Assembly: GCF_029193595.2 (NCBI RefSeq) | Contig: NZ_CP135052.1 | Location: 3,534,001 to 3,598,000 of the forward strand | DNA from: Providencia hangzhouensis | GTDB taxonomy: Bacteria > Pseudomonadota > Gammaproteobacteria > Enterobacterales > Enterobacteriaceae | Direction: 5' to 3' | DNA: 64,000 nucleotides | Part shown: piece by piece, positions 9,568 to 21,328 of the stretch | Layout of the letters: every line of letters starts with the position of its first letter | Position numbering within the stretch: position 1 is the first letter of the stretch | Made by a program: the position numbers and the translations under genes | Notes under the pieces: generated by a model | Database searches by the model: none | The model's input: only the letters and a program-made list of their open reading frames with translations | Told to the model about the DNA's origin: nothing

Positions 9568-11919
9568 ATGACCCAACTTATCGCTCCAGCAGAAAGAGGC
9601 TTTATTCTTAGCCGTCACTGGAAAGACACCCGCCACGGTGTTGAGGTCTCTTATTGGCTACTCACTAATAACCAACCTCAAAAGGTCACTGTTCCCTATC
9701 AAAAAGCCATTGGTTTTTTAGCTGAATCTCAATTCCCTCAAGTAAAACATCTATTAGATGAACAACCCAATATTACCTACCGGCTCCTTGGATTAATTGA
9801 TTTTAAACGCGAAAAAGTCTATGCGATTTATTGCCACCAATATCGACAATTACAGAATCTTGAAAAAAGCTGCAACGAATTGGGTGTCGAATTATTAGAA
9901 ACAGATATTCGCCCGAGTGAACGGTATCTAATGGAACGCTTTATCGCGGCCTCTGTCTGGTTTTCTCAAAATCAGCAAGGGGAGTTTCAACTAAAACCTT
10001 GCGAAGGCTACCGCCCCTTAATCAAAGCTGTTTCCCTTGATATCGAAACCAGCCAACATGGTGAACTCTATTCTATAGGGCTGTCTGGCTGTGGTGACAA
10101 TGTGGTATTTATGTTAGGGCCAGAACAAGGGCCTGCATTGAGCTCTGAACATCGCTTAATCTATGTGAATAGCCGCCCGCAATTACTTCATAAGCTCAAT
10201 GAATGGCTTCACCAATACGACCCTGATGCCATCATTGGTTGGAACCTAATCCAATTCGACTTACAAGTATTACAAAAGCATGCTGAGCGTTATGGCATCC
10301 CATTGTTGTTTGGTCGACAAAACAAAAAATTGGAGTGGCGAGAGCATGGCTTTAAGCAAGGGGTATTTTTTGCCGCTGCTGAAGGCCGGTTAATTATTGA
10401 TGGTATTGATGCATTAAAAGCAGCAACATGGAGTTTTTCATCATTTAGTTTAGAGTTTGTCGCTCAAGAACTCCTTGGCGAAGGTAAAGCGATTGATACC
10501 CCTTATGACCGAATGGATGAAATCAACCGCCGCTTTGCTCACGATAAACCCGCTCTAGCACACTACAATATTCAAGATTGTATTTTAGTCCATCGGATCT
10601 TTGAAAAAACCGATTTAATGGCTTTCTTGCAAGAACGTTCAACAGTAACTGGCCTTGCTGTTGATAAAATGGGCGGATCTGTTGCAGCATTCTCACACCT
10701 TTATATTCCCCGTCTACACCGCCTTGGCTTTGTCGCTCCCAACCTGACGGAACATAAAATGCAACTGAACCCCGGGGGCTTTGTCATGGACTCCCAACCT
10801 GGGCTATATGACTCCGTATTAGTTTTGGATTATAAAAGCCTATATCCTTCAATTATTAGAACTTTTCTCATCGACCCTGCGGGTATGATTGAAGGATTAG
10901 CGCATCCAGACCTTGAATATTCTGTTCCCGGTTTTCGCCAAGCTTGGTTTTCTCGTACAACCCACTGTTTACCCGATATTGTCAGCCATATCTGGCAAGA
11001 ACGGGATAAAGCTAAAAAAGAGCATAATGCCCCACTATCCCAAGCGTTGAAAATTATTATGAACGCATTTGCTGGGGTACTAGGCGCTGAAGGGTGCCGT
11101 TTTTTTGACCCAAGACTGACTGCATCAATCACCATGCGTGGCCATGAAATTATGCGTACAACCAAACGTTTGATTGAGTCACAGGGTTACCAAGTTATTT
11201 ATGGGGATACCGACTCCACATTTGTATGGTTACGAGACGCCCACAATGAAGAGCAAGCGCAAAAAATTGGCTTTGCTTTACGTGATTACGTGAATAGCTG
11301 GTGGAAAAAACATTTAGCTGAAGAATGGCAATTAGAGGGGGTTTTAGAGCTTGAATATGAAACCCATTACCGCCGATTTTTGATGCCAACGGTACGTGGT
11401 GCTGAAATGGGGAGTAAAAAACGCTATGCAGGGCTGAGTAAAGACACCATGGTATTTAGAGGGCTGGAAACCATTCGCTCGGACTGGACTCCCTTAGCAC
11501 AAATATTCCAAAAAGAGCTCTATACCCGTATTTTTTATCGCCAACCTTACCGTGAATATATTCGTGAATATGTGCAAAATATTCGTTCAGGCCAATATGA
11601 TGACCGTTTAGTGTACCGTAAACGCCTGCGCCGAAAATTGACTGATTACCAAAAAAATGTTCCTCCGCATGTTCGAGCGGCTCGTACCGCTGATGACTAT
11701 AATTTAAAATTACAGCGCCCTTTACAATATCAAAATGGTGGTTGGATAAACTATATTATCACTCAGGCAGGGCCTGAACCGCTGGAAATCATCACGGCAA
11801 AACCGGATTACGAACATTATATTTCCAAGCAAATCAAACCAATAGCAGATGCTATCTTGCCTTTCTTACAAGATGACTTTGATACCCTGCTAACTGGGCA
11901 AATTACCCTGTTGTTTTAA
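9568..11919 (+). CDS. polB: DNA polymerase II
   Basis: Family B polymerase with proofreading, used in SOS-related repair and replication restart. 783 residues, the E. coli length. The 3'-5' exonuclease motif SLDIETS has Asp158 and Glu160. Polymerase motif A is [10 protein letters not shown] (about 423-432), motif B contains [13 protein letters not shown] (about 500), and motif C is YGDTDST (about 546-552) with the catalytic aspartates. It lies between thiQ and rapA; the araBAD-araC genes found on this side in E. coli are absent. A degenerate LexA box precedes it. Confidence 0.95.
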   Translation: MTQLIAPAERGFILSRHWKDTRHGVEVSYWLLTNNQPQKVTVPYQKAIGFLAESQFPQVKHLLDEQPNITYRLLGLIDFKREKVYAIYCHQYRQLQNLEKSCNELGVELLETDIRPSERYLMERFIAASVWFSQNQQGEFQLKPCEGYRPLIKAVSLDIETSQHGELYSIGLSGCGDNVVFMLGPEQGPALSSEHRLIYVNSRPQLLHKLNEWLHQYDPDAIIGWNLIQFDLQVLQKHAERYGIPLLFGRQNKKLEWREHGFKQGVFFAAAEGRLIIDGIDALKAATWSFSSFSLEFVAQELLGEGKAIDTPYDRMDEINRRFAHDKPALAHYNIQDCILVHRIFEKTDLMAFLQERSTVTGLAVDKMGGSVAAFSHLYIPRLHRLGFVAPNLTEHKMQLNPGGFVMDSQPGLYDSVLVLDYKSLYPSIIRTFLIDPAGMIEGLAHPDLEYSVPGFRQAWFSRTTHCLPDIVSHIWQERDKAKKEHNAPLSQALKIIMNAFAGVLGAEGCRFFDPRLTASITMRGHEIMRTTKRLIESQGYQVIYGDTDSTFVWLRDAHNEEQAQKIGFALRDYVNSWWKKHLAEEWQLEGVLELEYETHYRRFLMPTVRGAEMGSKKRYAGLSKDTMVFRGLETIRSDWTPLAQIFQKELYTRIFYRQPYREYIREYVQNIRSGQYDDRLVYRKRLRRKLTDYQKNVPPHVRAARTADDYNLKLQRPLQYQNGGWINYIITQAGPEPLEIITAKPDYEHYISKQIKPIADAILPFLQDDFDTLLTGQITLLF

Positions 11920-12296
11920 AATTTATTCTACCTTTGATGTTTTTTTAACAGGTGACGATAGCCTTCGGTTGAATTAATATATCGCCCCTTTGGTGTCTCG
12001 CACGTCTGGCTACACAAATTATGCGTGATAATCAACAATACTCATTATAATTCAAATAGACTGATTCATTGTCTCGGCCACAAGCCCAGCAAACGCCTTA
12101 GTGCTCACTTTGCTGCAATTTGAATAATTAAATGTGTATAATTAATCATCAGGTAACGACTATTTTTAAAATAATTCGAACTCTTCCTTGTGTAACTATT
12201 AATGAGCTACACCAACACTGGGCGAAGACACTGATAAAAATTGTCTTAAAAAATCTAAAAAATAAACTCTCAATTTTATGGAATTAAGTTAAATCT
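11920..12296. other. Intergenic region between polB and rapA
   Basis: 377 bases without a supportable gene. The middle carries a possible small repeat element bounded by inverted ends (12045-12130, listed separately). The last 100 bases before rapA are AT-rich and probably contain its promoter, though no single hexamer pair is convincing. Confidence 0.5.
12045..12130. repeat. Possible intergenic palindromic element
   Basis: Ends are inverted: TATAATTCAAA (12047-12057) faces TTTGAATAATTA (12119-12130), with about 60 bases of higher G+C between them (CGGCCACAAGCCCAGC). A shorter structure with similar ends (ATTCAAAT...ATTTGAATTATA) lies at 15232-15265 after rapA. It may be a mobile palindromic unit or a transcript hairpin; nothing codes here. 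Confidence 0.35.
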
Positions 12297-15203
12297 ATGC
12301 CATTTACTCTTGGTCAACGCTGGATCAGCGATACAGAAAGCGAACTTGGATTAGGTGCCGTCGTGGCAATTGATGCCCGAATGGTAACGTTGCTTTTTCC
12401 TGCTAGTGGCGAAAACCGCCTTTACTCTAGCAGTGATGCCCCTATTACCCGAGTGATGTTTAATGAAGGTGATACCATTACCAGCCACGAAGGCTGGCAA
12501 CTTCAAGTTGAAAGCATTGAAGAAGATAAAGGATTATTGACTTACATCGGCACACGTTTAGATACGCAAGAAACCGGTGTGAGCCTTAGAGAAGTGTTCC
12601 TCGACAGCAAGCTCACATTCAATAAGCCGCAAGATCGTCTATTTGCTGGGCAAATTGACCGTATGGACCGTTTCGCTTTACGCTTTCGAGCGCGCAAATT
12701 CCAAAGCGAGCAAGTCAAACACCAAGCAACAGGCTTACGCGGTATTCGTGCAAGCCTGATCCCACACCAATTACATATTGCCAATGAAGTGGGAAAACGC
12801 CACCATCCGCGCGTATTACTCGCTGACGAAGTCGGCTTAGGTAAAACCATTGAAGCGGGGATGATTATCCACCAGCAATTAATGGCAGGCCGTGCAGAGC
12901 GCGTCTTAGTTATTGTTCCTGATAGCTTACAGCACCAATGGCTGGTTGAGATGCTACGCCGCTTTAATCTGCGTTTTTCTTTGTTTGATGATAGCCGTTA
13001 CAGTGAAGCACAGCATGATAGTGATAACCCATTTGAAACAGAACAACTCGTTCTGTGTTCACTGGATTTCGTCCGTCGTAACAAGCAGCGTTTTGACCAA
13101 TTAGTTGAAGCAGGCTGGGATATGATGGTCGTCGACGAAGCTCACCACTTACAGTGGAGTGAGACCGCCCCGAGCCGCGAATATCAAGTTATTGAAACAT
13201 TAGCTGAAAATATTCCTTCTATTTTGCTATTAACCGCAACACCAGAGCAACTTGGCCAAGAAAGCCACTTCGCTCGCCTGCGTTTACTTGACCCTAGCCG
13301 TTTTCATGATTACCAAGACTTTATTGCTGAGCAAGAAAACTACCGTCCTGTTGCTGATGCGGTTTCACTGTTGCTGTCGGGTGACAAACTGACTAATGAC
13401 CAGCAAAATTTACTTAACGAATTAATCAAAGAACAAGATATCGAACCACTGCTAAAGGCTGCAAATCTTGAAGGTGAAGATGGCAATGCTGCGCGCCAAG
13501 AGCTGATCAACATGTTAATGGACCGCCATGGTACTAGCCGCCTGTTGTTCAGAAATACCCGAAATGGCGTCAAAGGCTTCCCTCGTCGTGAATTACATTC
13601 GTTAAAAATGCCATTGCCCACCCAATACCAAACCGCAATTAAAGTGGCTGGTATCATGGGCAGTAAAAAAGACGTTGAAACACGTGCAAAAGAAATGCTC
13701 TACCCTGAGCAAATTTACCAAGAGTTCGAAGGTGAAAACGCCACGTGGTGGAACTTTGACCCGCGGGTTGAGTGGTTAATGGGCTTTTTGACCGCAAACC
13801 GCCATGAAAAAGTGTTAGTGATCTGCGCGAAAGCCGCAACTGCACTACAATTGGAGCAAGTGTTACGTGAACGCGAAGCGATTCGTGCTGCCGTGTTCCA
13901 CGAAGGGTTATCGTTATTAGAACGTGACCGAGCTGCTGCCTATTTTGCATCTCAAGAAGAAGGCGCGCAGGTTCTATTATGTTCTGAAATCGGTTCTGAA
14001 GGGCGTAACTTCCAATTTGCTAACCAGTTGGTGATGTTCGACCTGCCGTTTAATCCAGACTTACTCGAGCAACGTATCGGCCGTTTAGACCGTATTGGAC
14101 AAAGCCGTGATATCAGCATTCATGTGCCTTATTTAGAAAATACCGCACAATCTGTGTTGATCCGCTGGTATCACGAAGGCTTAGATGCCTTTGAACATAC
14201 CTGCCCAACAGGCCGAGCTATCTACGATAAATACTACCAACCATTACTGCAATTTATGGCTGAACCGACAGTCACAGAAGGTTTTGATGATTTTATTAAA
14301 ACCTGCCGTGCAGAGCATGACAGCTTGAAATTACAATTGGAACAAGGCCGTGACCGTTTGCTTGAAATGCATTCAAACGGTGGCGAGTCTGGCAATCTGT
14401 TGGCTGAAGAAATTGGTGAAGGTGATAACGATACCGAATTGGTTAACTTTGCACTCAATCTTTTTGATATTGTCGGTATTAATCAAGAAGATAAAAGTGA
14501 TAACCTGATTATCCTCACACCTTCAGACCATATGTTAGTACCTGATTTCCCAGGACTTCCTCAAGATGGTTGCACCATCACGTTTGATAGAGAGCAAGCA
14601 CTTTCTCGTGAAGATACGCAATTTATCAGCTGGGAGCACCCTATTATTCGTAATGGTTTAGATTTAGTGCTATCTGGCGATACCGGCAGCTGTGCGGTTT
14701 CTTTATTGAAAAACAAAGCGCTGCCTGTTGGCACCTTATTGACTGAACTGATTTACGTTGTGGAAGCTCAAGCACCTAAGCACCTGCAAATTAGCCGTTT
14801 CTTACCCGCAACTCCGGTACGCTTATTAATTGATTTAAAAGGTAATAACTTATCATCTCAAGTTGAGTTTGAAAGTTTTAACCGCCAATTAAATGCCATT
14901 AACCGCCATATGGCAAGCAAACTGGTCAATGCAGTACAAAATGAGGTTCATTCGGTATTACGCTTATCTGAGCCAATGATCGAAAAAGAAGCCAAGGCAT
15001 TGATAGAAAATGCAAAAGAAGCGGCTGATAAGGCGCTAACGTTGGAGCTTTCTCGTTTAGAAGCACTAAAAGCGGTCAACCCAAATATCCGTGATGAAGA
15101 ACTTGATATTATTGAGGAAGAACGCCAACAACTGATGACTAATATCGACCAAGCTACATGGCGACTAGATGCGATTCGTTTAGTTGTGGTAACTCATCAG
15201 TAG
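12297..15203 (+). CDS. rapA: RNA polymerase-associated ATPase RapA
   Basis: Swi2/Snf2-family ATPase that binds RNA polymerase and recycles it after termination. 968 residues, the family length. An N-terminal Tudor-like region (1-110) precedes the helicase core: motif [13 protein letters not shown] (about 176-188), motif [10 protein letters not shown] (about 279-286) and the C-terminal helicase lobe ending in [11 protein letters not shown] (about 600). The remainder is the RapA-specific C-terminal part. It lies between polB and rluA as in E. coli. Cytoplasmic. Confidence 0.95.
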   Translation: MPFTLGQRWISDTESELGLGAVVAIDARMVTLLFPASGENRLYSSSDAPITRVMFNEGDTITSHEGWQLQVESIEEDKGLLTYIGTRLDTQETGVSLREVFLDSKLTFNKPQDRLFAGQIDRMDRFALRFRARKFQSEQVKHQATGLRGIRASLIPHQLHIANEVGKRHHPRVLLADEVGLGKTIEAGMIIHQQLMAGRAERVLVIVPDSLQHQWLVEMLRRFNLRFSLFDDSRYSEAQHDSDNPFETEQLVLCSLDFVRRNKQRFDQLVEAGWDMMVVDEAHHLQWSETAPSREYQVIETLAENIPSILLLTATPEQLGQESHFARLRLLDPSRFHDYQDFIAEQENYRPVADAVSLLLSGDKLTNDQQNLLNELIKEQDIEPLLKAANLEGEDGNAARQELINMLMDRHGTSRLLFRNTRNGVKGFPRRELHSLKMPLPTQYQTAIKVAGIMGSKKDVETRAKEMLYPEQIYQEFEGENATWWNFDPRVEWLMGFLTANRHEKVLVICAKAATALQLEQVLREREAIRAAVFHEGLSLLERDRAAAYFASQEEGAQVLLCSEIGSEGRNFQFANQLVMFDLPFNPDLLEQRIGRLDRIGQSRDISIHVPYLENTAQSVLIRWYHEGLDAFEHTCPTGRAIYDKYYQPLLQFMAEPTVTEGFDDFIKTCRAEHDSLKLQLEQGRDRLLEMHSNGGESGNLLAEEIGEGDNDTELVNFALNLFDIVGINQEDKSDNLIILTPSDHMLVPDFPGLPQDGCTITFDREQALSREDTQFISWEHPIIRNGLDLVLSGDTGSCAVSLLKNKALPVGTLLTELIYVVEAQAPKHLQISRFLPATPVRLLIDLKGNNLSSQVEFESFNRQLNAINRHMASKLVNAVQNEVHSVLRLSEPMIEKEAKALIENAKEAADKALTLELSRLEALKAVNPNIRDEELDIIEEERQQLMTNIDQATWRLDAIRLVVVTHQ

Positions 15204-15231
15204 CCGACTTGCTGTGAGTACGCTGTCGCTC

Positions 15232-15318
15232 ATTCAAATAGCTTATTATTAGTAATTTGAATTATAGTAAGCGTAAACTAAAATAGTCACTTATTTCTCC
15301 CTCATCTGAGGGAGAAAT
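15232..15318 (+). terminator. Hairpins downstream of rapA
   Basis: A strong stem ATTTCTCCCTC (15293-15303), loop ATCT, GAGGGAGAAAT (15308-15318) is followed by TATTTAAAA, a poor T-tract. Upstream is an AT-rich inverted repeat, ATTCAAAT with ATTTGAAT (15232-15264). The first hairpin is the likely end of the rapA message. It leaves only about 30 bases for an rluA leader, so partial read-through is possible. Confidence 0.55.
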
Positions 15319-15347
15319 TATTTAAAAGCTTCGGAGTTACACACGTT

Positions 15348-16001
15348 ATGATGGAACCCTACCAACCTGCTGTTGAACCTTGGTTGCATATACTTTACCA
15401 AGATGATCACATCATTGTGGTGAATAAACCTAGCGGGTTACTCTCTGTTCCCGGAAAAGCGCCAGAGCACCATGACAGCATTATGAGCCGTGTTCAGCGT
15501 GATTTTCCCGCCGCTGAATCCGTACATCGGTTAGATATGGCGACAAGTGGCGTCATGGTTGTGGCACTGCACAAAAAAGCTGAACGCGAACTTAAACGCC
15601 AATTTAGAGAGCGTGAGCCGAAAAAATTCTATATTGCTCGTGTTTGGGGTCATTTAGAAAAAGAAGAAGGCTTGGTTGATTTGCCGCTAATTTGTGATTG
15701 GCCAAACCGCCCTAAGCAAAAAGTGTGTTTCGAAACAGGGAAATCAGCACAAACCGAGTACCAAGTTTTACAATATGAAGAACAAGCCACTCGCGTAAAG
15801 CTTTCCCCTATTACGGGTCGTTCGCACCAACTTAGAGTCCATATGTTAGCGTTAGGTCACCCTATCCTTGGTGATCGCTTCTATGCTCACGATGAAGCCA
15901 AAGCGCTAGCTACTCGCTTACAATTACATGCTCAGGAATTATACATCACCCACCCTGAATACGGCACGCCAATGCATTTTACCTGCCCACCGGATTTTTA
16001 A
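15348..16001 (+). CDS. rluA: Dual-specificity pseudouridine synthase RluA
   Basis: Converts U746 of 23S rRNA and U32 of some tRNAs to pseudouridine. 217 residues, near the 219 of E. coli. The catalytic aspartate is Asp63 in HRLDMATSGV, and the conserved GRSHQLRVHMLALGHPILGD lies about 159-178. The start ATG-ATG at 15348 follows GGAG at 15332. It ends convergently with djlA, with a 445-base repeat-filled gap between. Cytoplasmic. Confidence 0.94.
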   Translation: MMEPYQPAVEPWLHILYQDDHIIVVNKPSGLLSVPGKAPEHHDSIMSRVQRDFPAAESVHRLDMATSGVMVVALHKKAERELKRQFREREPKKFYIARVWGHLEKEEGLVDLPLICDWPNRPKQKVCFETGKSAQTEYQVLQYEEQATRVKLSPITGRSHQLRVHMLALGHPILGDRFYAHDEAKALATRLQLHAQELYITHPEYGTPMHFTCPPDF

Positions 16002-16446
16002 CGGTCTCTAATCGATTGATTAGATTTCAATATTACCAGTGCAGAAATTAACTCACTCTGTTTTTGCGCTGATTATTTTTCCGTTTGTTTTTACCCTAAG
16101 AACATACATAACTATGTAACTAGGGTGCGCGAGCGCAGCCAACAAAAAACGGGAGCGAAATAATCCATTTTAATTATTCCCCTGATTTCCCCTAAATAGT
16201 TCGTGTTGCAGCTAGGCGGCAAGAGAGCAAATCCTTAGGAGCGTAGATAACTACGTGACTAGGGTTCATGAATGAAGACAACAAAGCGAGATTTTTTGGT
16301 TTTTCTTCGTTAGCCTGATTTCCCCTAAATAGTTCGTGATGCAGCTAGGCGGCAAGAGAGCGAATTCCTAGGAGCATACAGTAGTATGTGACTAGGGTTC
16401 GCGAGCGCAGCCAACAACGCTGCGGCGCGAAATATGACGGGGAAAT
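16002..16446. repeat. Cluster of intergenic repeats between rluA and djlA
   Basis: Three tandemly arranged copies of one repeat family fill the gap between the convergent rluA and djlA genes: a 5'-truncated copy at about 16092-16170, a near full-length copy at about 16191-16300 and the best copy at about 16323-16442. The two longer copies share CCTAAATAGTTCGTG then GCAGCTAGGCGGCAAGAGAG, an imperfect palindrome around CTAGGAGCATAC...GTATGTGACTAG, and a tail GAGCGCAGCCAACAA. A fourth copy lies upstream of surA and a fragment upstream of ubiK. No gene is seen here. Confidence 0.8.
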
Positions 16447-17262
16447 TTATTTGAAGCCGAGCTCCTTCTTGACTAAGTCATAAGCTGCTTGGATTGATTG
16501 CGCTTTCTGCTTCGCTATTTCCATCATTTCTGGCGGCAAACCTTTCGCAACCAATTTATCTGGGTGATGTTCGCTCATTAATTTACGATAGGCACGCTTA
16601 ATTTTTGTTGGGTCATCACTCGGGGACACACCAAGGACTTTACAAGCATCTTCAAGGGTTGGGCCATTCGATTGCTGATAATACCCTCCTGATTGCTGCT
16701 GAGAGTACCCTTGGCCAAATTGGCGACCACTTTGGATCATATCCAAGAACTGTTCAAACTGAACCTTAGAAATCCCTAATTCTTCGGCAATAATAAACAA
16801 TACTTTTCGTTCGTTCGGATGTAGCTGCCCATCTGCAAAAGCTGCCTGTAATTGAATTTCCAGAAACATCTGAATCAAGTCAAAACGGCCATAACAGGCC
16901 ATACGTAATTGTTTTAATACATCACGTAATGGAAAGTTAGGGGATTTGCCTTCTCTAAATGCTTGTTGAGCCGCTTTTCGTGTTTCTCCGTGTAATTGCA
17001 TTCTGTCCATTAAATTGGTTGCAAGCTGAATATCTGTCTCGGTTACACGGCCTTTGGACTTCGTTAAATGCCCCAAAATTTGGAAAGTGCTAGCAAAGAA
17101 AATAATTTGGCGATCACGCTTATTCATTCTCCCTGCAAATTTACGTTGAATCGATGCTTTATCAAAACCATGCCCAATAATTAACCCAATTAGCGCCCCC
17201 CAAAAACCCAATCCAGAGACGATTGCGAGTATAACGCCAATAATTTTGCCCCAATAGTGCAT
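16447..17262 (-). CDS. djlA: Membrane-anchored DnaJ-like co-chaperone DjlA
   Basis: Inner-membrane J-domain protein that stimulates DnaK; in E. coli it is linked to colanic acid (Rcs) signalling. 271 residues. A single N-terminal membrane segment (about 5-30) contains GxxxG-like spacing suited to dimerisation. A TerB-like central domain follows (about 50-180), then a Gln-rich linker, then the J domain (about 205-271) with its essential HPD at 233-235. The gene is divergent from lptD, as in E. coli, with 178 bases between the starts. Confidence 0.94.
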   Translation of the reverse strand: MHYWGKIIGVILAIVSGLGFWGALIGLIIGHGFDKASIQRKFAGRMNKRDRQIIFFASTFQILGHLTKSKGRVTETDIQLATNLMDRMQLHGETRKAAQQAFREGKSPNFPLRDVLKQLRMACYGRFDLIQMFLEIQLQAAFADGQLHPNERKVLFIIAEELGISKVQFEQFLDMIQSGRQFGQGYSQQQSGGYYQQSNGPTLEDACKVLGVSPSDDPTKIKRAYRKLMSEHHPDKLVAKGLPPEMMEIAKQKAQSIQAAYDLVKKELGFK

Positions 17263-17440
17263 ATATCCCTCAATTCTTCAATGCTCAAAATGCAATTTTG
17301 CATTATCATACTATTCATTCAGCTCTATGCATAACTACCCGCGCGTAAAGTTTCTTACATTATACTGGCGCAAAGTGGTTGGCTAAGTTAGTCTTTGAGC
17401 GTTTGCTGGCGATGCCAATGATGACGGAACCCCATATTTA

Positions 17441-19816
17441 ATGATGAAAAAAAGCTATCCAACACTACTCGCCACCATGGTATGGGCGGCAATTTATAGT
17501 CAGCAAGCGCATGCTGACCTTGCACAGCAGTGTATGCTGGGTGTCCCTGTTTACACAAAACCGATTGTAAAAGGTGACCCTAACGACCTGCCGATTCACA
17601 TTACCGCTGAAGATGTCCGTGGTGAATACCCGAATTTTGTTGAATATGAAGGTAATGTCGATATTCAACAAGGGAACCAAACATTAACCGCTGATAAGGT
17701 TAAACTCACGCAAACAGAAACTGCGGGTGAGCTGCCTGTCCGTGAAGTAACCGCCACCGGTAATGTTCACTACGATGACCCACAAATTATCTTAAAAGGC
17801 CCTTCTGCGTGGTCTAACTTAGATAATAAAAACACTGATGTGAATGATGGTAACTACATGATGGTAGGCCGTCAGGGACGTGGTGACGCGACGAAAATGA
17901 AAATGCGTGGTGAAAACCGTTACTCTATTATGGAAAACGGCACATTCACGACCTGTTTGCCCGGCAATAATAGCTGGAGCGTTGCGGGCTCTGAAGTGAT
18001 TATCGACCGCGAAGAAGAAGTGGCTGAAATTTGGCATGCACGTTTTAAAGTGGGTGACGTGCCTATTTTCTATAGCCCATATATGCAATTGCCGATTGGT
18101 AATAAACGCCGTTCCGGTTTTTTAATTCCGACGGGAAGCTATTCAAGTAACGATGGGCTAGAGTTCTCATTACCTTATTATTGGAATATTGCGCCAAACT
18201 ACGATGCCACGATTACCCCACAGTTTATGACCCACCGTGGTGTAAAATTAAACAATGAATTCCGTTACCTCATTGCTCCCGGTACAGGCACCGTGGCCTT
18301 TGATTTTCTAAATCATGACCGAGCTTATATCAAGGACAAAGAACGTGGTAAGCGTGAAGACCGTGATAGTGATGACCGTTGGTTATTCTATTGGCGCCAT
18401 TCTGGGACTTACGCGGAACACTGGAACTTCAGCTCTGACTATACCAAAGTGAGCGACCCTAGCTATTTTACAGACTTTAGTTCCCAGTATGGCAACACCA
18501 CTGATGGCTATGCCACTCAAAAATTCAGTGCAGGTTATTCAGATACAAATTGGAATACAAAAGTTACTCACAAACAATTCCAAATTTTTGCTGATAACCC
18601 CAACAAACGAGCTTATAAAGCAGAGCCACAAGTGGACTTCAATTATTATAAAAATAATTTAGGTGCCTTTGATGTGCATACTTACGCACAAGCCGCGCGT
18701 TTTACGAGTGTGGGGAAAAATAACCCTGATGCAACGCGCTTACACATCGAGCCAGAAGTAAACCTGCCATTATCTAATGGCTGGGCGAATATGAATAACA
18801 GCATCAAATTGTATGCGACTCATTACGACCAAGATATCCCACGCTCGAATACAGATAAAAGCTTAGAAAAAAATGTGACACGTGTTCTACCAATGTTTAA
18901 AAGCGATGCAAAAGTTGTCTTCGAACGAGACCTTTTCCAAGGTAGTGATTTCGTTCAAACATTAGAACCACGTGTCCAATATTTATATATTCCGTATAAA
19001 GATCAAGATAATATCAATAACTTTGACTCTTCATTGTTGCAGTCAGACTATAGTGGTTTATTCCGTGACCGAATTTACAGTGGCCTTGACCGTATCGCCT
19101 CTGCAAACCAGTTCACCACAGGTGTTACAACCCGCGTGTATGATGATGCTTTAGCTGAGCGGTTTAATTTCTCAGTAGGTCAAATTTATTATTTCGAACG
19201 CCCACGTGCGGGTGATTCAAATCGCCCAATTGATGATAAAAGTAACACTGGCTCATTATTGTGGGCCACTGACTCTATGTGGCGAATTGATGATAATTGG
19301 GGCTTGCGTGGTGGTTTACAATATGACCGCCGCCTCGGTAATGTCACCATGGGGAATGCGGTTGCAGAATACCGTTTAGATGCCGATCGTTTAGTTCAGT
19401 TGAACTACCGTTTCGTTGACCGCGATTATATTCAAGCAACCTTCCGTCGTGAAGATACTGCGAATGGCGGCTATACCTATACACTGCCTGAATACCAACG
19501 TGGTATTTCACAGGTGGGTACTGTAGTTAGTTGGCCATTAAGCGAGCGCTGGGGTTTTGTGGGCTCATATTATTATGATACCAAACAACAGCAACCTGCG
19601 AGCCAACTTGTTGGTTTGCAATACAATACTTGCTGCTGGGCGGTCAATCTTGGCTATGAACGTAAGATAGTTGGTTGGCAAAAAGAGAAGTTCAGCAGTG
19701 AATATGATAATAAATGGTCAATCAATGTGGAACTTAGAGGCCTAAATAACAATCATAGTTTAGGTAGTCAGAAGATGTTAGAAAGTGGCATTATGCCTTA
19801 TCAACGTGCTTTCTGA
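17441..19816 (+). CDS. lptD: LPS-assembly outer-membrane protein LptD
   Basis: Outer-membrane barrel that inserts lipopolysaccharide into the outer leaflet together with the lipoprotein LptE. 791 residues. A signal peptide (cut after HA near residue 25) is followed by the periplasmic LptA-like domain (about 50-200) and the beta-barrel to the C-terminus. The cysteines needed for the two interdomain disulfides are kept: Cys31, Cys172 and the pair Cys731-Cys732. ATG-ATG starts at 17441-17444. It is the first gene of the run through apaH. Confidence 0.95.
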   Translation: MMKKSYPTLLATMVWAAIYSQQAHADLAQQCMLGVPVYTKPIVKGDPNDLPIHITAEDVRGEYPNFVEYEGNVDIQQGNQTLTADKVKLTQTETAGELPVREVTATGNVHYDDPQIILKGPSAWSNLDNKNTDVNDGNYMMVGRQGRGDATKMKMRGENRYSIMENGTFTTCLPGNNSWSVAGSEVIIDREEEVAEIWHARFKVGDVPIFYSPYMQLPIGNKRRSGFLIPTGSYSSNDGLEFSLPYYWNIAPNYDATITPQFMTHRGVKLNNEFRYLIAPGTGTVAFDFLNHDRAYIKDKERGKREDRDSDDRWLFYWRHSGTYAEHWNFSSDYTKVSDPSYFTDFSSQYGNTTDGYATQKFSAGYSDTNWNTKVTHKQFQIFADNPNKRAYKAEPQVDFNYYKNNLGAFDVHTYAQAARFTSVGKNNPDATRLHIEPEVNLPLSNGWANMNNSIKLYATHYDQDIPRSNTDKSLEKNVTRVLPMFKSDAKVVFERDLFQGSDFVQTLEPRVQYLYIPYKDQDNINNFDSSLLQSDYSGLFRDRIYSGLDRIASANQFTTGVTTRVYDDALAERFNFSVGQIYYFERPRAGDSNRPIDDKSNTGSLLWATDSMWRIDDNWGLRGGLQYDRRLGNVTMGNAVAEYRLDADRLVQLNYRFVDRDYIQATFRREDTANGGYTYTLPEYQRGISQVGTVVSWPLSERWGFVGSYYYDTKQQQPASQLVGLQYNTCCWAVNLGYERKIVGWQKEKFSSEYDNKWSINVELRGLNNNHSLGSQKMLESGIMPYQRAF

Positions 19817-19846
19817 TAAAAATAACATAGAGTTACTGTCAATAAC

Positions 19847-19950
19847 TCAGGGGCAGTTAGGCGACAAGTGATTGAGTCGCTAGGAGCATACACAAGTATG
19901 TGACTAGTGCGAATGAGCGCAGTCAACAACACTGCAACTTGAAGTATGAC
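19847..19950 (+). repeat. Intergenic repeat copy between lptD and surA
   Basis: Same family as the cluster at 16.0-16.4 kb: GGCAGTTAGGCGACAAGTGA, then CTAGGAGCATACACAAGTATGTGACTAG (an imperfect hairpin at about 19880-19907), then GAGCGCAGTCAACAACACTG and a terminal CTTGAAGTATGACGAG. It lies in the 192-base gap inside the otherwise tight lptD-surA run and could fold in the messenger. The palindromic core is the best-conserved part. Confidence 0.75.
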
Positions 19951-20008
19951 GAGTAAAAAGAGATTAGCCCGCTTTTGCGGAATCAAAGTCAATATTTATA
20001 GGACCATT

Positions 20009-21328
20009 ATGAAGAATTGGAGAACGCTTATTCTGGGACTGATGTTCGCAAGCTCCACTGCTTTGGCTGCGCCTCAGCAAATGGATAAAGTGGCTGCGGT
20101 CGTCAATAACGGTGTTGTGCTGGAAAGTGACGTCCAGAATATGATCAACACAGTAAAACTGAATGCTCAGAACGCACGTCAACAGGTGCCTGATGATCAA
20201 ACTCTGCGTCATCAGATCCTTGAGCGTCTCGTTATGGATAACATCATTTTGCAAATGGCTAGCCAAATGCAAATCAATATTCCAGATGAAGCCGTGGATG
20301 CAACTATTACTGATATCGCTCGTCAAAACGGTTTAACACTACAGCAAATGCAACAACGTTTAACCGCTGATGGCATCAATATGAATCAGTATCGTAGCGA
20401 AATTCGTAAAGAGATGCTGATTGCTGAAGTGCGTAACAATGAAGTTCGCCGTCGAGTGACTATTTTACCTCAAGAGGTTGATTCTCTTGCTGAACAAATG
20501 AGCTCACAAGCAAATTATGAGATGGGCGTTAATTTAAGCCATATCTTGATTCCGTTAGCAGAAAACCCAACACAGGAACAACTAAAAACCGCTGAAGCAT
20601 TAGTGGATAAAATTTTAGCTGAACTGAAAAAAGGCGGAGATTTCGGTAAGTTAGCTATCGCTTATTCAGCAGATCCTCAAGCACTGAAAGGCGGTAATAT
20701 GGGTTGGTCACGCCTGCAAGAATTACCCGTTGTGTTTGCTGAACAACTGAAAAATGCGAAAAAAGGTGATGTTGTCGGCCCTATTCGCTCTGGTGTCGGC
20801 TACCATATTTTACGTGTTAACGATGTCAGTGGTGGCAGCCAACCTATTTCTGTCACAGAAGTGAAAGCACGCCACATCTTGATTAAGTCATCACCAATTA
20901 TGGATGATGCACAGGCAAGACAAAAATTAACCAAAATTGCTCAGGAAATTCGTTCAGGCAAAATCTCATTTGAAGATGCAGCAAAAGAAAACTCTGAAGA
21001 CCCAGGTAGTGCGTTAAAAGGCGGTGAATTAGGTTGGAATATGCCTGATATCTATGACCCAGCTTTCCGCGATGCGCTAATGAGACTGAATAAAGGCGAA
21101 TTAAGCCAACCTGTTCAATCAAACTTTGGATGGCACCTAATTCAATTAGAAGACACACGCAACGTTGATAAAACAGACGCGGCGCAAAAAGATCAAGCTT
21201 ACCGTTTACTGTTTAATCGTAAATTTAACGAAGAAGCACAAAGCTGGATGCAAGAACAACGCGCTTCTGCTTACGTGAAAATAGTTGATGGTCGTGACAG
21301 CCAATCTACAGATGAAAAAACAAATTAA
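20009..21328 (+). CDS. surA: Periplasmic chaperone and peptidyl-prolyl isomerase SurA
   Basis: Escorts unfolded outer-membrane proteins, including LptD, across the periplasm. 439 residues from ATG 20009, giving the signal peptide [20 protein letters not shown] (cut after residue 20). The frame is open further upstream only because it runs into the repeat element. An N-terminal chaperone domain (about 21-170) is followed by two parvulin domains (about 175-275 and 285-385), each with the HILI and GxLGW/GNMGW signatures, then a short C-terminal helix. It overlaps pdxA by 17 bases. Confidence 0.94.
   Translation: MKNWRTLILGLMFASSTALAAPQQMDKVAAVVNNGVVLESDVQNMINTVKLNAQNARQQVPDDQTLRHQILERLVMDNIILQMASQMQINIPDEAVDATITDIARQNGLTLQQMQQRLTADGINMNQYRSEIRKEMLIAEVRNNEVRRRVTILPQEVDSLAEQMSSQANYEMGVNLSHILIPLAENPTQEQLKTAEALVDKILAELKKGGDFGKLAIAYSADPQALKGGNMGWSRLQELPVVFAEQLKNAKKGDVVGPIRSGVGYHILRVNDVSGGSQPISVTEVKARHILIKSSPIMDDAQARQKLTKIAQEIRSGKISFEDAAKENSEDPGSALKGGELGWNMPDIYDPAFRDALMRLNKGELSQPVQSNFGWHLIQLEDTRNVDKTDAAQKDQAYRLLFNRKFNEEAQSWMQEQRASAYVKIVDGRDSQSTDEKTN

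Noticed and set aside
16002..16446. CRISPR array in the rluA-djlA gap.
   Set aside because: Repeats are about 100 bases long, imperfect and only three in number, with internal palindromes; not the short regular repeat-spacer pattern.
19946..20008. Upstream extension of the surA frame by 21 codons.
   Set aside because: It begins within the repeat element and would bury the signal peptide; ATG 20009 gives a normal Sec leader.
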